The notes: a model not told the origin generated them from the sequence alone. Numbered from the stretch's first letter, positions 8,974-17,811 are shown. The stretch: 64,000 nucleotides of DNA from Pseudomonas taetrolens (GCF_900475285.1 NZ_LS483370.1:2928001-2992000); one strand, 5' to 3'. A program made the numbers and translations.

Positions 8974-9225
8974 CGGCTAGGCACTCAATCAATTTTTTTA
9001 ATTATTTTGCTCATCATGCACGCCAGAGTACCTACGTGCGGGCTGACATATCAATTAGATACTCGGCCAACAGGCCGATAACCGAACACTATCCGCCCAG
9101 TGGTTGAGCTGTTGCCCATTCCGCAAAAAAACATGATTCCGGGCGATTACCGGCCATCTGCCTTTGTCCCGTTCCGCGCCTCGACATACTCTGCCTCCTC
9201 TAAAAATAATCCCACGAGCACTTCC

Positions 9226-10560
9226 ATGTTTATGCGTCTACGCCCTGCCCCTTTGTACCTTGCGTTGTTCAGCGCACTGACGGCCACCACCAGCCAGGCG
9301 GCCGATCCTGCCTGGGTCGATCCAGCGGTTGCGTCGGTCAATCAGGACGTTATCGCCCTGCGCCACACAATTCATCAGCACCCCGAACTGGGTAACCTGG
9401 AGTTCAAGACCGCGGCCCTGGTGGCCGAACAGCTCAAGGCCCTGAACATCGACGTGCGCACCCAGGTCGGCAAGACCGGTGTCGTCGGTGTCCTCAAGGG
9501 CGGCCTGCCCGGCCCGGTCGTGGCCCTGCGCGCCGACATGGACGCCCTGCCCGTCAAGGAGCTGACGGGGCTGTCTTTTGCCAGCAAGGCCAGCGGCATA
9601 CGCCAGGGTAAAACGGTCCCGGTGATGCATGCCTGCGGTCACGACACCCATACCGCGATGTTGCTGGGCGCAGCCAAGGTGCTGGCCCAACACCGCGATC
9701 AAGTGCGAGGCACAGTGGTGTTTTTGTTTCAGCCCGCCGAAGAGGGGGCTGCCGACGTGGACGAATTCCAGAGCGATACGCTGATTGGTGCGCAAGCCAT
9801 GATCCGCGATGGCGCGCTGGACTCGCCCAAGGTTGAAGCCATCTTCGGCGTACACGTGATGGCGGGCTATCCGACCGGCCACCTGTATTACAAAGCCGGC
9901 ACCGTGCTCAACAGCAGCGACGCCTTCCGCATCAGCCTCAAGGGCCGGCAGACCCATGGCTCGGCGCCCTGGAGCGGGGTTGACCCGATAGTCGCCAGCT
10001 CGGCGGTGATTGGCGGCCTGCAGACGCTGGTCAGCCGACGTGTCGACCTCAGCCAGGGCATGGGCGTCATCAGCGTTGGCACCCTCAATGGCGGCTCTGC
10101 AGCCAACATCATCCCCGAAACCGTGGAAATGACCGGGACCATTCGCAGCAACAACGCGACTATCCGCGATACCCTCCTGAAAGAAATGCCGCCAATGGTC
10201 CAGGGCATCTCCAACGCCTATGGCACTGAAGCGAAACTGGTAGTGGCCAATATTGCGCCGGTCACGCGCAATGACCCGAGCCTGACCGAAGCCATGATCC
10301 CGGCGCTGGAACGGGCGGCCCCGGGCAAAGTGCACGCGCTGACCTCTTCCCTGTCCCCCAGCGAGGACTTCTCGTATTACGCACAAAAAGTCCCGGGGCT
10401 GTTCGTGTTTCTGGGAGCTACCCCCGAGGACCAGGACATGAGCAAGGCTGCAAACAATCACAGCCCCTACTTCACCGCCGACGATGCAACCCTGGCCACC
10501 GGGGTTAAGGCCCATGTGCAGTTCGTGCTGAACTACCCGGACCGCGCTGACAAGTCATGA
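9226..10560 (+). CDS. Exported M20-family amidohydrolase
   Basis: A 444-residue M20D peptidase/amidohydrolase, as in N-acyl amino acid or hippurate hydrolases. Residues 1-25 form a Sec signal peptide ending TTSQA-AD. Di-metal site features are visible: Cys137 and His139 in HACGHDTH, Glu172-Glu173 in QPAEEG, a His in FGVHVM, and a late DFSYYAQKVPG segment. I chose the ATG at 9226 rather than the in-frame one at 9100 because it starts directly at the signal peptide. A downstream periplasmic racemase is on the same strand, suggesting linked metabolism of periplasmic amino acids or amides. The substrate is not defined by sequence. Confidence 0.85.
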   Translation: MFMRLRPAPLYLALFSALTATTSQAADPAWVDPAVASVNQDVIALRHTIHQHPELGNLEFKTAALVAEQLKALNIDVRTQVGKTGVVGVLKGGLPGPVVALRADMDALPVKELTGLSFASKASGIRQGKTVPVMHACGHDTHTAMLLGAAKVLAQHRDQVRGTVVFLFQPAEEGAADVDEFQSDTLIGAQAMIRDGALDSPKVEAIFGVHVMAGYPTGHLYYKAGTVLNSSDAFRISLKGRQTHGSAPWSGVDPIVASSAVIGGLQTLVSRRVDLSQGMGVISVGTLNGGSAANIIPETVEMTGTIRSNNATIRDTLLKEMPPMVQGISNAYGTEAKLVVANIAPVTRNDPSLTEAMIPALERAAPGKVHALTSSLSPSEDFSYYAQKVPGLFVFLGATPEDQDMSKAANNHSPYFTADDATLATGVKAHVQFVLNYPDRADKS

Positions 10561-10578
10561 CAATCGGGGCAGCTCACC

Positions 10579-10599
10579 GGCCCGGAACACGACCGGGCC
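10579..10599 (+). terminator. Hairpin after the M20 amidohydrolase gene
   Basis: A 7-bp GC stem (10579-10585 with 10593-10599, 7-base loop) is followed by CACCCTTTT. It could terminate the amidohydrolase transcript before the racemase promoter region. Confidence 0.55.
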
Positions 10600-10675
10600 C
10601 ACCCTTTTCAAGACGTCTGTAGCGCACCACGACACTTTCGGACAGATCCGCGGCTGAGGGAGTGACATTCACACA

Positions 10676-10695
10676 GGCCGATCCTAGTATCGGCC
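10676..10695. promoter_or_regulatory. Perfect dyad upstream of the racemase gene
   Basis: GGCCGAT (10676-10682) and ATCGGCC (10689-10695) form a perfect inverted repeat with a 6-base spacer, 45 bases before the racemase start. Placement suggests an operator or a leader hairpin; which one is not decidable here. Confidence 0.4.
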
Positions 10696-10740
10696 AGCGC
10701 ACAGGCGCGCCCAAAAAAATAATGCATGGAAATTCAGATA

Positions 10741-11970
10741 ATGCCCTTCTCCCGTACCCTGCTCGCCCTTTCCCTTGGCATGGCATTGCTGCAAAACCCG
10801 GCCTTTGCTGCGCCACCCCTGTCGATGACCGACGGCGTAGCTCAAGTGAATACCCAGGACAGCAATGCCTGGGTCGAAATCAATAAAGCCGCGTTCGAGC
10901 ACAACATACGGACTCTGCAAACCGCCCTCGCCGGCAAGTCGCAGATCTGCGCCGTACTCAAGGCGGATGCCTATGGCCACGGTATCGGCTTGTTGATGCC
11001 CTCGGTGATCGCCATGGGTGTTCCCTGTGTCGGTGTCGCCAGCAACGAAGAAGCCCGCGTCGTGCGCGAGAGCGGTTTCAAGGGTCAACTGATACGCGTG
11101 CGCACCGCTGCCCTGAGCGAACTGGAAGCTGCACTGCCGTACAACATGGAAGAGCTGGTGGGCAACCTGGACTTCGCGGTCAAGGCCAGCCTGATTGCCG
11201 AGGATCACGGTCGCCCGCTGGTGGTGCACCTGGGTCTGAATTCCAGCGGCATGAGCCGTAACGGAGTGGACATGACCACCGCTCAGGGCCGTCGTGATGC
11301 GGTAGCTATCACCAAGGTGCCAAACCTGGAAGTGCGGGCGATCATGACCCACTTCGCGGTCGAAGATGCTGCCGACGTGCGTGCCGGGCTCAAGGCCTTC
11401 AATCAGCAAGCCCAATGGCTGATGAACGTGGCCCAGCTTGATCGCAGCAAGATCACCCTGCACGCGGCCAACTCGTTCGCCACACTGGAGGTGCCCGAAT
11501 CGCATCTGGACATGGTCCGCCCCGGCGGCGCGCTGTTCGGCGACACCGTACCGTCCCACACCGAGTACAAGCGGGTCATGCAGTTCAAGTCCCACGTGGC
11601 GTCGGTCAACAGCTACCCCAAGGGCAACACCGTCGGTTATGACCGCACGTACACCCTGGGCCGCGACTCGCGGCTGGCCAACATCACCGTCGGCTACTCT
11701 GACGGCTACCGCCGCGCGTTTACCAATAAAGGGATTGTGCTGATCAACGGCCATCGCGTGCCAGTGGTGGGCAAAGTCTCGATGAACACCCTGATGGTGG
11801 ACGTCACTGACGCGCCGGATGTGAAAAGCGGCGATGAAGTGGTGCTGTTCGGGCACCAGGGCAAGGCCGAGATTACCCAGGCTGAGATCGAAGACATCAA
11901 CGGTGCACTGCTTGCGGATCTGTATACCGTGTGGGGCAATTCCAACCCTAAAATCCTGAAAGATCAGTAA
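10741..11970 (+). CDS. alr: Periplasmic broad-specificity amino-acid racemase
   Basis: PLP-dependent fold-type III racemase of the Alr/Bsr group. With the ATG at 10741 it is 409 residues, the same length I recall for the periplasmic P. putida broad-specificity racemase. Residues 1-24 are a signal peptide (ending AFA-APP), unlike cytosolic alanine racemases. The PLP lysine is Lys74 (AVLKADAYGHG), the catalytic Tyr is in NTVGYDRTY, and SMNTLMVDVT is the second active-site loop. It would make D-amino acids such as D-Lys, D-Arg or D-Ala in the periplasm. GGAAA lies about 8 bases before the start; an in-frame ATG at 10726 lacks such a site. The symbol bsr would also fit. Confidence 0.9.
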   Translation: MPFSRTLLALSLGMALLQNPAFAAPPLSMTDGVAQVNTQDSNAWVEINKAAFEHNIRTLQTALAGKSQICAVLKADAYGHGIGLLMPSVIAMGVPCVGVASNEEARVVRESGFKGQLIRVRTAALSELEAALPYNMEELVGNLDFAVKASLIAEDHGRPLVVHLGLNSSGMSRNGVDMTTAQGRRDAVAITKVPNLEVRAIMTHFAVEDAADVRAGLKAFNQQAQWLMNVAQLDRSKITLHAANSFATLEVPESHLDMVRPGGALFGDTVPSHTEYKRVMQFKSHVASVNSYPKGNTVGYDRTYTLGRDSRLANITVGYSDGYRRAFTNKGIVLINGHRVPVVGKVSMNTLMVDVTDAPDVKSGDEVVLFGHQGKAEITQAEIEDINGALLADLYTVWGNSNPKILKDQ

Positions 11971-11984
11971 ACCGTATATTGAAC

Positions 11985-12004
11985 GAGGCCGCTGCAGCGG
12001 CCTC
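11985..12004 (+). terminator. Perfect 20-bp palindrome after the racemase gene
   Basis: GAGGCCGCTGCAGCGGCCTC is self-complementary throughout and lies 14 bases after the racemase stop. It probably forms the terminator hairpin; there is no strong T run. Confidence 0.6.
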
Positions 12005-12278
12005 TGTCCTGCCGCGCATACCGCACTTCCCCTCCCAGTGACATCACCCCGCGCGCCCTTCACACACCTTCGACACTCCCGTAATCGGTGCACCTGGAAT
12101 ACATGGCGGTTTCCGACAGTGCAGCGCGTGTCTGCCCGGCATCCATCGCCAGGCAAATCCACTTGAATGCGCACTGGGGCATGGATGAACCGCAGTCGCC
12201 ATGCCCTCCTGAAACGGGCTCCCGACTGCCGGAGAGCCTTTCACTGCGCCGAACCCGAGCACAGAAACGGAATCTCCC

Positions 12279-14189
12279 ATGAGTACACATTCCTTGGCGG
12301 ACGGGCTGGTGTTTCCCATGCACCGCGGCCCCTTCCAGAACAACGGCGCCTCACCGTGGTACGCCACCGTCACCGTGGGCACCCCACCTCAACCGCTGAA
12401 GCTGGCGATCGACACCGGCACCCACATCACCTGGGTGTCGTCGACACTTTGCCCGCCTGACCAATGCCAGCATTTCGCGGGCAATCGCTTTGATTACCTG
12501 GCCTCCCGGACCTTTGCCTTCAGAGACAGCACGCAGCACCCGTTCAGCTTCGGCCCCTGGGGCACGATGCAGGTGGAGTACGGGGCCGACGTGGTGACGA
12601 TGCCCAATGGTGCCGCACTGGAGATGGAGCTGTTTCTGGCGGCCCATTACGCGGGCAAGCAGTTTCGCCAACTGGACTGGGACGGCGGAATCGGCCTGCC
12701 CTCGAGCGCCCCTGACCTTGAAAGTCATCCATCACTGCTGTTCCAGGCGTTGCTGGAAAATGGACAGATCAACCCGGACCAACCCTATGTCAGTTTCGAC
12801 TGGGACCCGCTGACCCGTCGCGGCAGTTGCCGGATGGGCGCCGTGGAGGCGTCGAAAATCCAGGGCCCCCATGTGTTCCTGCCGTGGTCGCCGTACCTCG
12901 CGCAACCCGGCATGGAATACATCTGGTCGACTGAACTGAACAGCTACTCGGTCAACGGCGAAACCCTGGCGACCGATATCAGCTTTGCCCTGGACTCCGG
13001 CTCCTCCCGATTCAAGGGCGATGACCGGTTGATGCGGCAAACCCTGGAACGCATTACCCACGGAGGGGATTCGCAGGTCGTCCTCGGTTTTGCCGACGGC
13101 GAGATCACTCTGGGGCCCGATCAGTACAATGTGCTGATTGAAGAAGGACCGGAGCACGGTCAGACACGTCCGCAGTTCGAGCCGATTGGCCTGCCCGATC
13201 TGGTGCTGGTCGGCTCGCTGGTGATGGAGCATTGCTACACGGTTTACGAGTACCGGGTCGTCGCGGGCAGGTCGCACGGCCATTCACTCGAACCCGTCGG
13301 CATCTGGCTGTTCAATCGCCCCGACGGCCCCCGGATCATCAGCCGTTCTTCGTCACGCCGTTTCACCCCCGGCTTGCCAGCCAAGCGGCCAATCCCGCCC
13401 GACTCTGCAGGGTCGGTGGCCGGTACCTGGAAAAACGACTACGGCTCGATGATGACCCTCAGCGTTTCCGGCAATCGGGTGAGCGGTCTTTATCAGTCCT
13501 CGACCGGGGCCACCGGAACCTATGAAGTGAGCGGATTCCAACTGGGTACCGACCCGGCGCACAACCTGGGACGGCCCGTGGCCCTCGCCATCGGCTGGCA
13601 AACCATAGACAAGACACCGGCCGTCCCCAGCAGGAACTGGTCATCCGGGCTGTGCGGCCAGATCAGCGTCATCGGCACTGAAGAAGTGCTGACGCTCTCA
13701 CATTTGCTGGTGGCGAGCAGCGACTTCCCGGGGGTGTTCAACCAGGGTAACTACATCGACAAACTGGTCTATCGGCGTTCCCCACCCCTACCCAACGCAA
13801 CCGCGACTGTTGTCGTACCCCGACGATCCACGACGAAGAACCCCTTGAGCGGCAACTGGAAAGCCGCAGACGGGACACGCCTGAAACTGACTGTCGACGC
13901 TGCCGGGCCAGACCTGCCGGGCCGGGTCCACGGCTATCTAAGCTCCGCACAGGGCCAGACCGAGGTCTGCGGCTTCACCGACATCAGTGCTTCGGCCAGC
14001 GACCTGACCTTGCAGTCCGTGAGCATCAACGCCGTGCAGGCTTCGAGCGTCATGTCTTTGTGCGGCGCGCTGAACCTCAAGGATGACGTTCTGAATCTGC
14101 TGATTCTTACCAGTGCGCCGACGCCCCCCACGCAAACCTATGTGCAAACGCAAATTGCCCCGATCGCGTTCAAGCGCAAGCCTCGCTAG
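12279..14189 (+). CDS. Pepsin-like A1 aspartic peptidase fused to avidin-like domains
   Basis: A 636-residue fusion. Residues about 20-350 look like a bilobed pepsin: first catalytic motif Asp45-Thr-Gly, flap Tyr101 (VEYGADV), DGGIGLPSS at 135-143 matching the pepsin DGILGLA loop, second motif Asp239-Ser-Gly-Ser, and a VLVGSLVMEHCYTVYEY end segment. The 194-residue Asp spacing is near pepsin (183). No signal peptide or propeptide is seen. Residues about 377-500 resemble streptavidin: GTWKNDYGS (Asn386, Ser390), Tyr405, Trp440, Trp454 and Asp494 fall where biotin-contact residues lie, but the Trp108 and Trp120 equivalents seem replaced by His475 and Phe487. Residues about 523-632 look like a more degenerate second copy. 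Its end overlaps a convergent LysR gene by 20 bases. Domain calls are by eye; biotin binding and proteolysis are inference. Confidence 0.78.
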   Translation: MSTHSLADGLVFPMHRGPFQNNGASPWYATVTVGTPPQPLKLAIDTGTHITWVSSTLCPPDQCQHFAGNRFDYLASRTFAFRDSTQHPFSFGPWGTMQVEYGADVVTMPNGAALEMELFLAAHYAGKQFRQLDWDGGIGLPSSAPDLESHPSLLFQALLENGQINPDQPYVSFDWDPLTRRGSCRMGAVEASKIQGPHVFLPWSPYLAQPGMEYIWSTELNSYSVNGETLATDISFALDSGSSRFKGDDRLMRQTLERITHGGDSQVVLGFADGEITLGPDQYNVLIEEGPEHGQTRPQFEPIGLPDLVLVGSLVMEHCYTVYEYRVVAGRSHGHSLEPVGIWLFNRPDGPRIISRSSSRRFTPGLPAKRPIPPDSAGSVAGTWKNDYGSMMTLSVSGNRVSGLYQSSTGATGTYEVSGFQLGTDPAHNLGRPVALAIGWQTIDKTPAVPSRNWSSGLCGQISVIGTEEVLTLSHLLVASSDFPGVFNQGNYIDKLVYRRSPPLPNATATVVVPRRSTTKNPLSGNWKAADGTRLKLTVDAAGPDLPGRVHGYLSSAQGQTEVCGFTDISASASDLTLQSVSINAVQASSVMSLCGALNLKDDVLNLLILTSAPTPPTQTYVQTQIAPIAFKRKPR

Positions 14190-15042
14190 CCTCGCTGCAA
14201 CTGGCCTGGCACAGCTCACGCAACTGCTGCACGAGCTCCTTGCCTGCCCGGCTCAGGCCACTGCGCGCATACAGCGCCAGACGCACCCCCTGAATATCCG
14301 GCAAGCCGCTGCCGGCCGCGAGTATCCGGTGCCCGGTGCCCACCACCCGCACCGGCAACAAACTGATACCCAGCCCGGCGGCCACGGCGGCGCACACACT
14401 GGCCAGGCTTGAACTTGAATAACCAATGCGCCAGCGCCAGTCATTGACCTCCAGGTGATACAGCATTTCGTGACGATACAATCCGCCGACCGGGAACGTC
14501 ACCAAAGGCAACGGATCCCGGCCCAGGGCTGGCGTGCTGTCGCTGTCAACCCAGCACAGCGGTTCCGGCCAGGACACCAGGCAATCGTCGCTGGCTCCCA
14601 TCTGCTTGACCAGCAACAGGTCGAACTCACCCCGCCGATAGAGCCGGGTCAACTCTGGCCCGAGACCACTGGTGACCTCCAGGCGCACACTCGAATGCTC
14701 CAGGCCAAAGCGTGACAGCAAAGGCATCAGGCGCTCGGCGGCAAAGTCCTCCGGAACCCCAAGGCGCAACACCTCTTCGTTTTGCTGGTGGAGCAGTACA
14801 TCACTCGCCTCTTCATGCAGGGCCAGGATGCGCCGGGCGTAACCCAACAGCCGTTCGCCCTCGGCCGTCGCCTGCACCCGGCGCTGATCCCGGTCGAGCA
14901 ACTTGCAATCCAGGCCCTGTTCAAGGCGCCGCACTTGCTGGCTGACGGTGGATTGTGTGAGGTGCAGGCGTTCCGCGGCCCGGGTGAAGTTGGCGCAATC
15001 CACCACCGCGACAAAGCTGCGTAACAACTGGGGGTCGAACAC
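14170..15042 (-). CDS. LysR-family regulator
   Basis: A LysR protein of about 290 residues: N-terminal winged helix (FVAVVDCANFTRAAERLHLT, then QSTVSQQVRRLE) and a C-terminal substrate-binding domain. I place the start at the GTG at 15042, with AGGA 11 bases upstream and normal LysR phasing (FDPQLLRSF); an ATG at 15075 would add 11 residues without a ribosome binding site. It diverges from the deaminase/MFS pair and probably controls it. Its 3' end overlaps the pepsin-avidin gene by 20 bases. Confidence 0.9.
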   Translation of the reverse strand: MFDPQLLRSFVAVVDCANFTRAAERLHLTQSTVSQQVRRLEQGLDCKLLDRDQRRVQATAEGERLLGYARRILALHEEASDVLLHQQNEEVLRLGVPEDFAAERLMPLLSRFGLEHSSVRLEVTSGLGPELTRLYRRGEFDLLLVKQMGASDDCLVSWPEPLCWVDSDSTPALGRDPLPLVTFPVGGLYRHEMLYHLEVNDWRWRIGYSSSSLASVCAAVAAGLGISLLPVRVVGTGHRILAAGSGLPDIQGVRLALYARSGLSRAGKELVQQLRELCQASCSEASEACA

Positions 15043-15174
15043 GAGGTCACCATTCCTGATGCCACTGATTGGCATGATTATATTTAATTTCAGAATACAT
15101 CAGTCACTGACCATACTCGCACCTCATCAAAGATGACTGCGATCGCCTCTTCAACCAGACCCAGGAGCGTCCCG

Positions 15175-15636
15175 ATGCACGACGATCAACACTACCTGCA
15201 GCATGCGATCACCTTGGCCCGACGCAATGTCGAAGCCGGTGGCCGACCGTTCGCTGCGCTGCTGGTACGCGACGGCCAGGTGCTGGTCGAGGCCGTCAAC
15301 GAAATCCACCTCAGTCAGGACCCCACCGCCCATGCCGAATTGCTGGCGATTCGTGCGGCGAGCCGGCAACTGGGGGCACGCCTGGATGACTGCGTGATTT
15401 ATGCCACCGGCCAGCCCTGCCCGATGTGCTTGAGCGCCCTGTATTTATGCGGTATCGCCCGCGTGGTGTTTGCCGCCAGTAACGAAAGCGCTGCCGCGTT
15501 CGGCCTGTCGACGGCAGCCATCTACGAACAGATCAGCCTGCCCCTGAAGGACCAGCGCCTGCCGATACAGCATGTGCCCCAGGCCAGCATGACCGCGCTC
15601 TATCACGACTGGCAGGCCCGCCATGCCGGTCACTGA
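15175..15636 (+). CDS. Cytidine/guanine deaminase-like nucleobase deaminase
   Basis: A 153-residue CDA-superfamily zinc hydrolase. The zinc site is explicit: His53-Ala-Glu55 and Pro-Cys82-Pro-Met-Cys85. The closest types are guanine deaminases and tRNA-adenosine-deaminase-like nucleoside deaminases. AGGAG lies 8 bases before the ATG at 15175; the in-frame ATG at 15133 has no such site. Its end overlaps the MFS gene by 14 bases, so the two are probably translated together, pointing to use or detoxification of a purine or pyrimidine analogue. Confidence 0.88.
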   Translation: MHDDQHYLQHAITLARRNVEAGGRPFAALLVRDGQVLVEAVNEIHLSQDPTAHAELLAIRAASRQLGARLDDCVIYATGQPCPMCLSALYLCGIARVVFAASNESAAAFGLSTAAIYEQISLPLKDQRLPIQHVPQASMTALYHDWQARHAGH

Positions 15637-16828
15637 GTCGAACCTGCGCCGCCTGGGCGCCTGGGCACTGCTGATTGCGCTGGGGCTCAACCTGCGGCCG
15701 TTGCTGAGTTCCATCAGCCCGCTGTTGATGGACATCCGCGACGCCACCGGCATGAGTTTCAAAAGCAGCGCGTGGCTCACCGGCCTGCCCGTGGTGTGCA
15801 TGGGCCTGGTGGCGTTGTTCGGGATTCGCCTGGAAGCGCGACTGGGCCAGCGGCGTGGCGTGGCCTTGGGCCTGGCGATGATTCTGCTGGCCTGCGCGGC
15901 GCGGTTGCTGTTCAGCCAGGCCAATGCCCTGCTCACCACCGCTTTGCTCGGTGGCGCGGGCGTGGCCCTGATCCAGGCACTGGTGCCGGGCTTGATCAAG
16001 CAGCAGTTCCAGCAACGGGTGGCGCTGGCGATGGGGGTCTATTCGGCCTCGCTGATGGGCGGCGGCGGTCTGGCCGCTCTGTTCAGCCCTTGGGTGGCCA
16101 ACCACTTTGGCCAATGGCAGGCCGGGCTCGGAGTGTGGCTGATACCGGCAGCGCTGGCCCTGCTGCTGTGGTGGCGATTGCCCTTCAGCGCCCGCCCCAA
16201 GGTTTCGACCCGCTCGCCCGATGCCTTCTGGCACAACCGCAGAGCCTGGTTGCTGGCGCTGTACTTTGGTCTGGTCAATTGCGGGTACATGAGCATGGTG
16301 GCCTGGCTACCGGCCTACTACCTGCAACTGGGATGGAGCGCCACCCAGAGCGGCACCCTGCTGGCGTTCATGACCATTTTCCAGGTCATCGCCGCCCTGC
16401 TGATGCCAGCGCTGGCGCAACGCCAGACCGATCGCCGCCTGCTGCTTGCCATCAGCCTCAGCGCCCAGGCCATCGGCTTTGCCGGCCTGGCCTTGTGGCC
16501 CCTGCAAGCCCCGCAACTGTGGGTCGCGCTGATCGGCTTCGGGCTGGGCGCCTGCTTTGCCCTGAGCCTGATCCTCACCCTCGACCACCGACGCGACCCG
16601 CAACAGGCCGGGCAACTGGCGGCGTTCGTACAGGGCATCGGCTTTTTGATCAACGCCCTGTCACCCTGGATGAGCGGCTGGCTACGGGAGCTTACCGGCA
16701 GTTTCGTCAGCGCCTGGTGGGTGCTCATCATCACCGTACTGACGATGCTGATCCTGACCCGTCGGTTCAGCCCGGGCAGCTATCGGGAGGCTCCGCCCGC
16801 TACGGCGTGTGCCGTGCATGCCGGTTGA
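15623..16828 (+). CDS. MFS transporter, CynX/NimT type
   Basis: A 401-residue carrier with about 12 hydrophobic segments. The start LGLNLRPLLSSISPLL is typical of the cyanate/2-nitroimidazole transporter branch (CynX, NimT/YeaN). It overlaps the deaminase gene, and both diverge from a LysR regulator, which suggests it imports or exports the deaminase substrate or product. Substrate specificity cannot be read from sequence. Confidence 0.87.
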   Translation: MPVTESNLRRLGAWALLIALGLNLRPLLSSISPLLMDIRDATGMSFKSSAWLTGLPVVCMGLVALFGIRLEARLGQRRGVALGLAMILLACAARLLFSQANALLTTALLGGAGVALIQALVPGLIKQQFQQRVALAMGVYSASLMGGGGLAALFSPWVANHFGQWQAGLGVWLIPAALALLLWWRLPFSARPKVSTRSPDAFWHNRRAWLLALYFGLVNCGYMSMVAWLPAYYLQLGWSATQSGTLLAFMTIFQVIAALLMPALAQRQTDRRLLLAISLSAQAIGFAGLALWPLQAPQLWVALIGFGLGACFALSLILTLDHRRDPQQAGQLAAFVQGIGFLINALSPWMSGWLRELTGSFVSAWWVLIITVLTMLILTRRFSPGSYREAPPATACAVHAG

Positions 16829-17082
16829 TACGGGCCGCGCCTTCGACCATACGAAAAAGGTCATTTTGGCAGAGAATTGGCGCATTTTTGCGTAAGGACA
16901 TTCTGCAATACACAGGCCGTCCGATCTGACAAACAACCGTGCACGCACGCGACATGCCCCGGCCAGACGCAAAAGACTCGTTGTGCATGACAGGGGTGCG
17001 ACTGACTGCTGAAAATGGCCTGGCTTGCGCGTTCAAACGCTCACGGGATAGGGTCACGCGCTTATGTCAAAAGGACCCTGCC

Positions 17083-17604
17083 ATGAACACCAAAACCCAA
17101 TGGATAATCACGACGGCGAGCGCAATGATTTTTGGTTGCGCAAGCGGAGCCTTTATCTACCTGCAGTACTCATCGCAACAGTCGAGACAAATTGGCCGCA
17201 TCGAAGCCGAGAACAGCTTCCTGAAAGATCAGGTCAGCCATTTGAAACAAGACAACACCGCGCTTCGGCTCAAGGTAGATGAGTCAACCGCCGCCAATAA
17301 CCTGCACCTCGTGGAAGCTTCGCACTTCAAAAGCCAGCTTCAACAACGAGACACTCAGCTCGCGCAAGCAAACCGGCAAATAGAACAACTGTCCGGGCAA
17401 GCCCAGCGATTTGCAGCCCTGGCCGACAGCTCGAAGCGCTGCGCCCCCGATCGCGAAGAGATTGTCGAATTGCAAAAAGAGCTCGCCGGTCGCTCCTTTG
17501 CTTCGCTCGGCCACCCACCGGACGCGCAAAGAAAAGCCGAGATCAACGCCTTGCTTGATCAGCACCACAAAACCTTGCAAACCTGCCTGTCTGCGAAGGC
17601 CTAG
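17083..17604 (+). CDS. Membrane-anchored coiled-coil protein, unknown
   Basis: A 173-residue protein with one N-terminal membrane span (about 6-29) followed by a long helical stretch (about 35-115) rich in Glu, Lys, Gln and heptad hydrophobics, which should form a coiled coil facing the periplasm. No known domain is recognised. The ATG at 17083 has AAGGA about 8 bases upstream; longer in-frame readings from 16939 are Arg-rich and unlikely. Conserved Cys residues near 122 and 169 could form a disulfide. Confidence 0.72.
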   Translation: MNTKTQWIITTASAMIFGCASGAFIYLQYSSQQSRQIGRIEAENSFLKDQVSHLKQDNTALRLKVDESTAANNLHLVEASHFKSQLQQRDTQLAQANRQIEQLSGQAQRFAALADSSKRCAPDREEIVELQKELAGRSFASLGHPPDAQRKAEINALLDQHHKTLQTCLSAKA

Positions 17605-17634
17605 CCCTGCGTCATCGCCTCCCGGCCCGCAGGC

Positions 17635-17811
17635 TTACGCGTGGCGCTGCCTCCAACCGGACAACATCAAGGCCATGCCTGGCACCAGCAAACCCGGTGC
17701 CATGTAGGCGAATGTCAGATTGCTGAGCAGGCCGACCAGGCCAAAAACGCTGCCGCAAATCACCAGGGGGAAGCCCACCAAAAACATCGGATTACGAAAC
17801 GCCTTGGTCAT
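17635..17811 (-). CDS. 58-residue two-helix membrane protein
   Basis: A short frame starting at the ATG at 17811 encodes 58 residues with two hydrophobic segments (about 9-30 and 35-50) and basic ends (MTKAFRNP at the start, WRQRHA at the end). A purine-rich AAGGGGAAAGGGG sits just upstream of the start, an excellent ribosome binding site. It lies convergent to the coiled-coil gene, 30 bases after its stop. No family is recognised; it resembles small inner-membrane proteins that modulate larger partners. Confidence 0.62.
   Translation of the reverse strand: MTKAFRNPMFLVGFPLVICGSVFGLVGLLSNLTFAYMAPGLLVPGMALMLSGWRQRHA

Noticed and set aside
12279..14189. Retropepsin-like or phage protease explanation for the aspartic peptidase
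   Set aside because: Two DTG/DSG motifs in one chain about 194 residues apart and both pepsin loop motifs indicate the bilobed A1 type.
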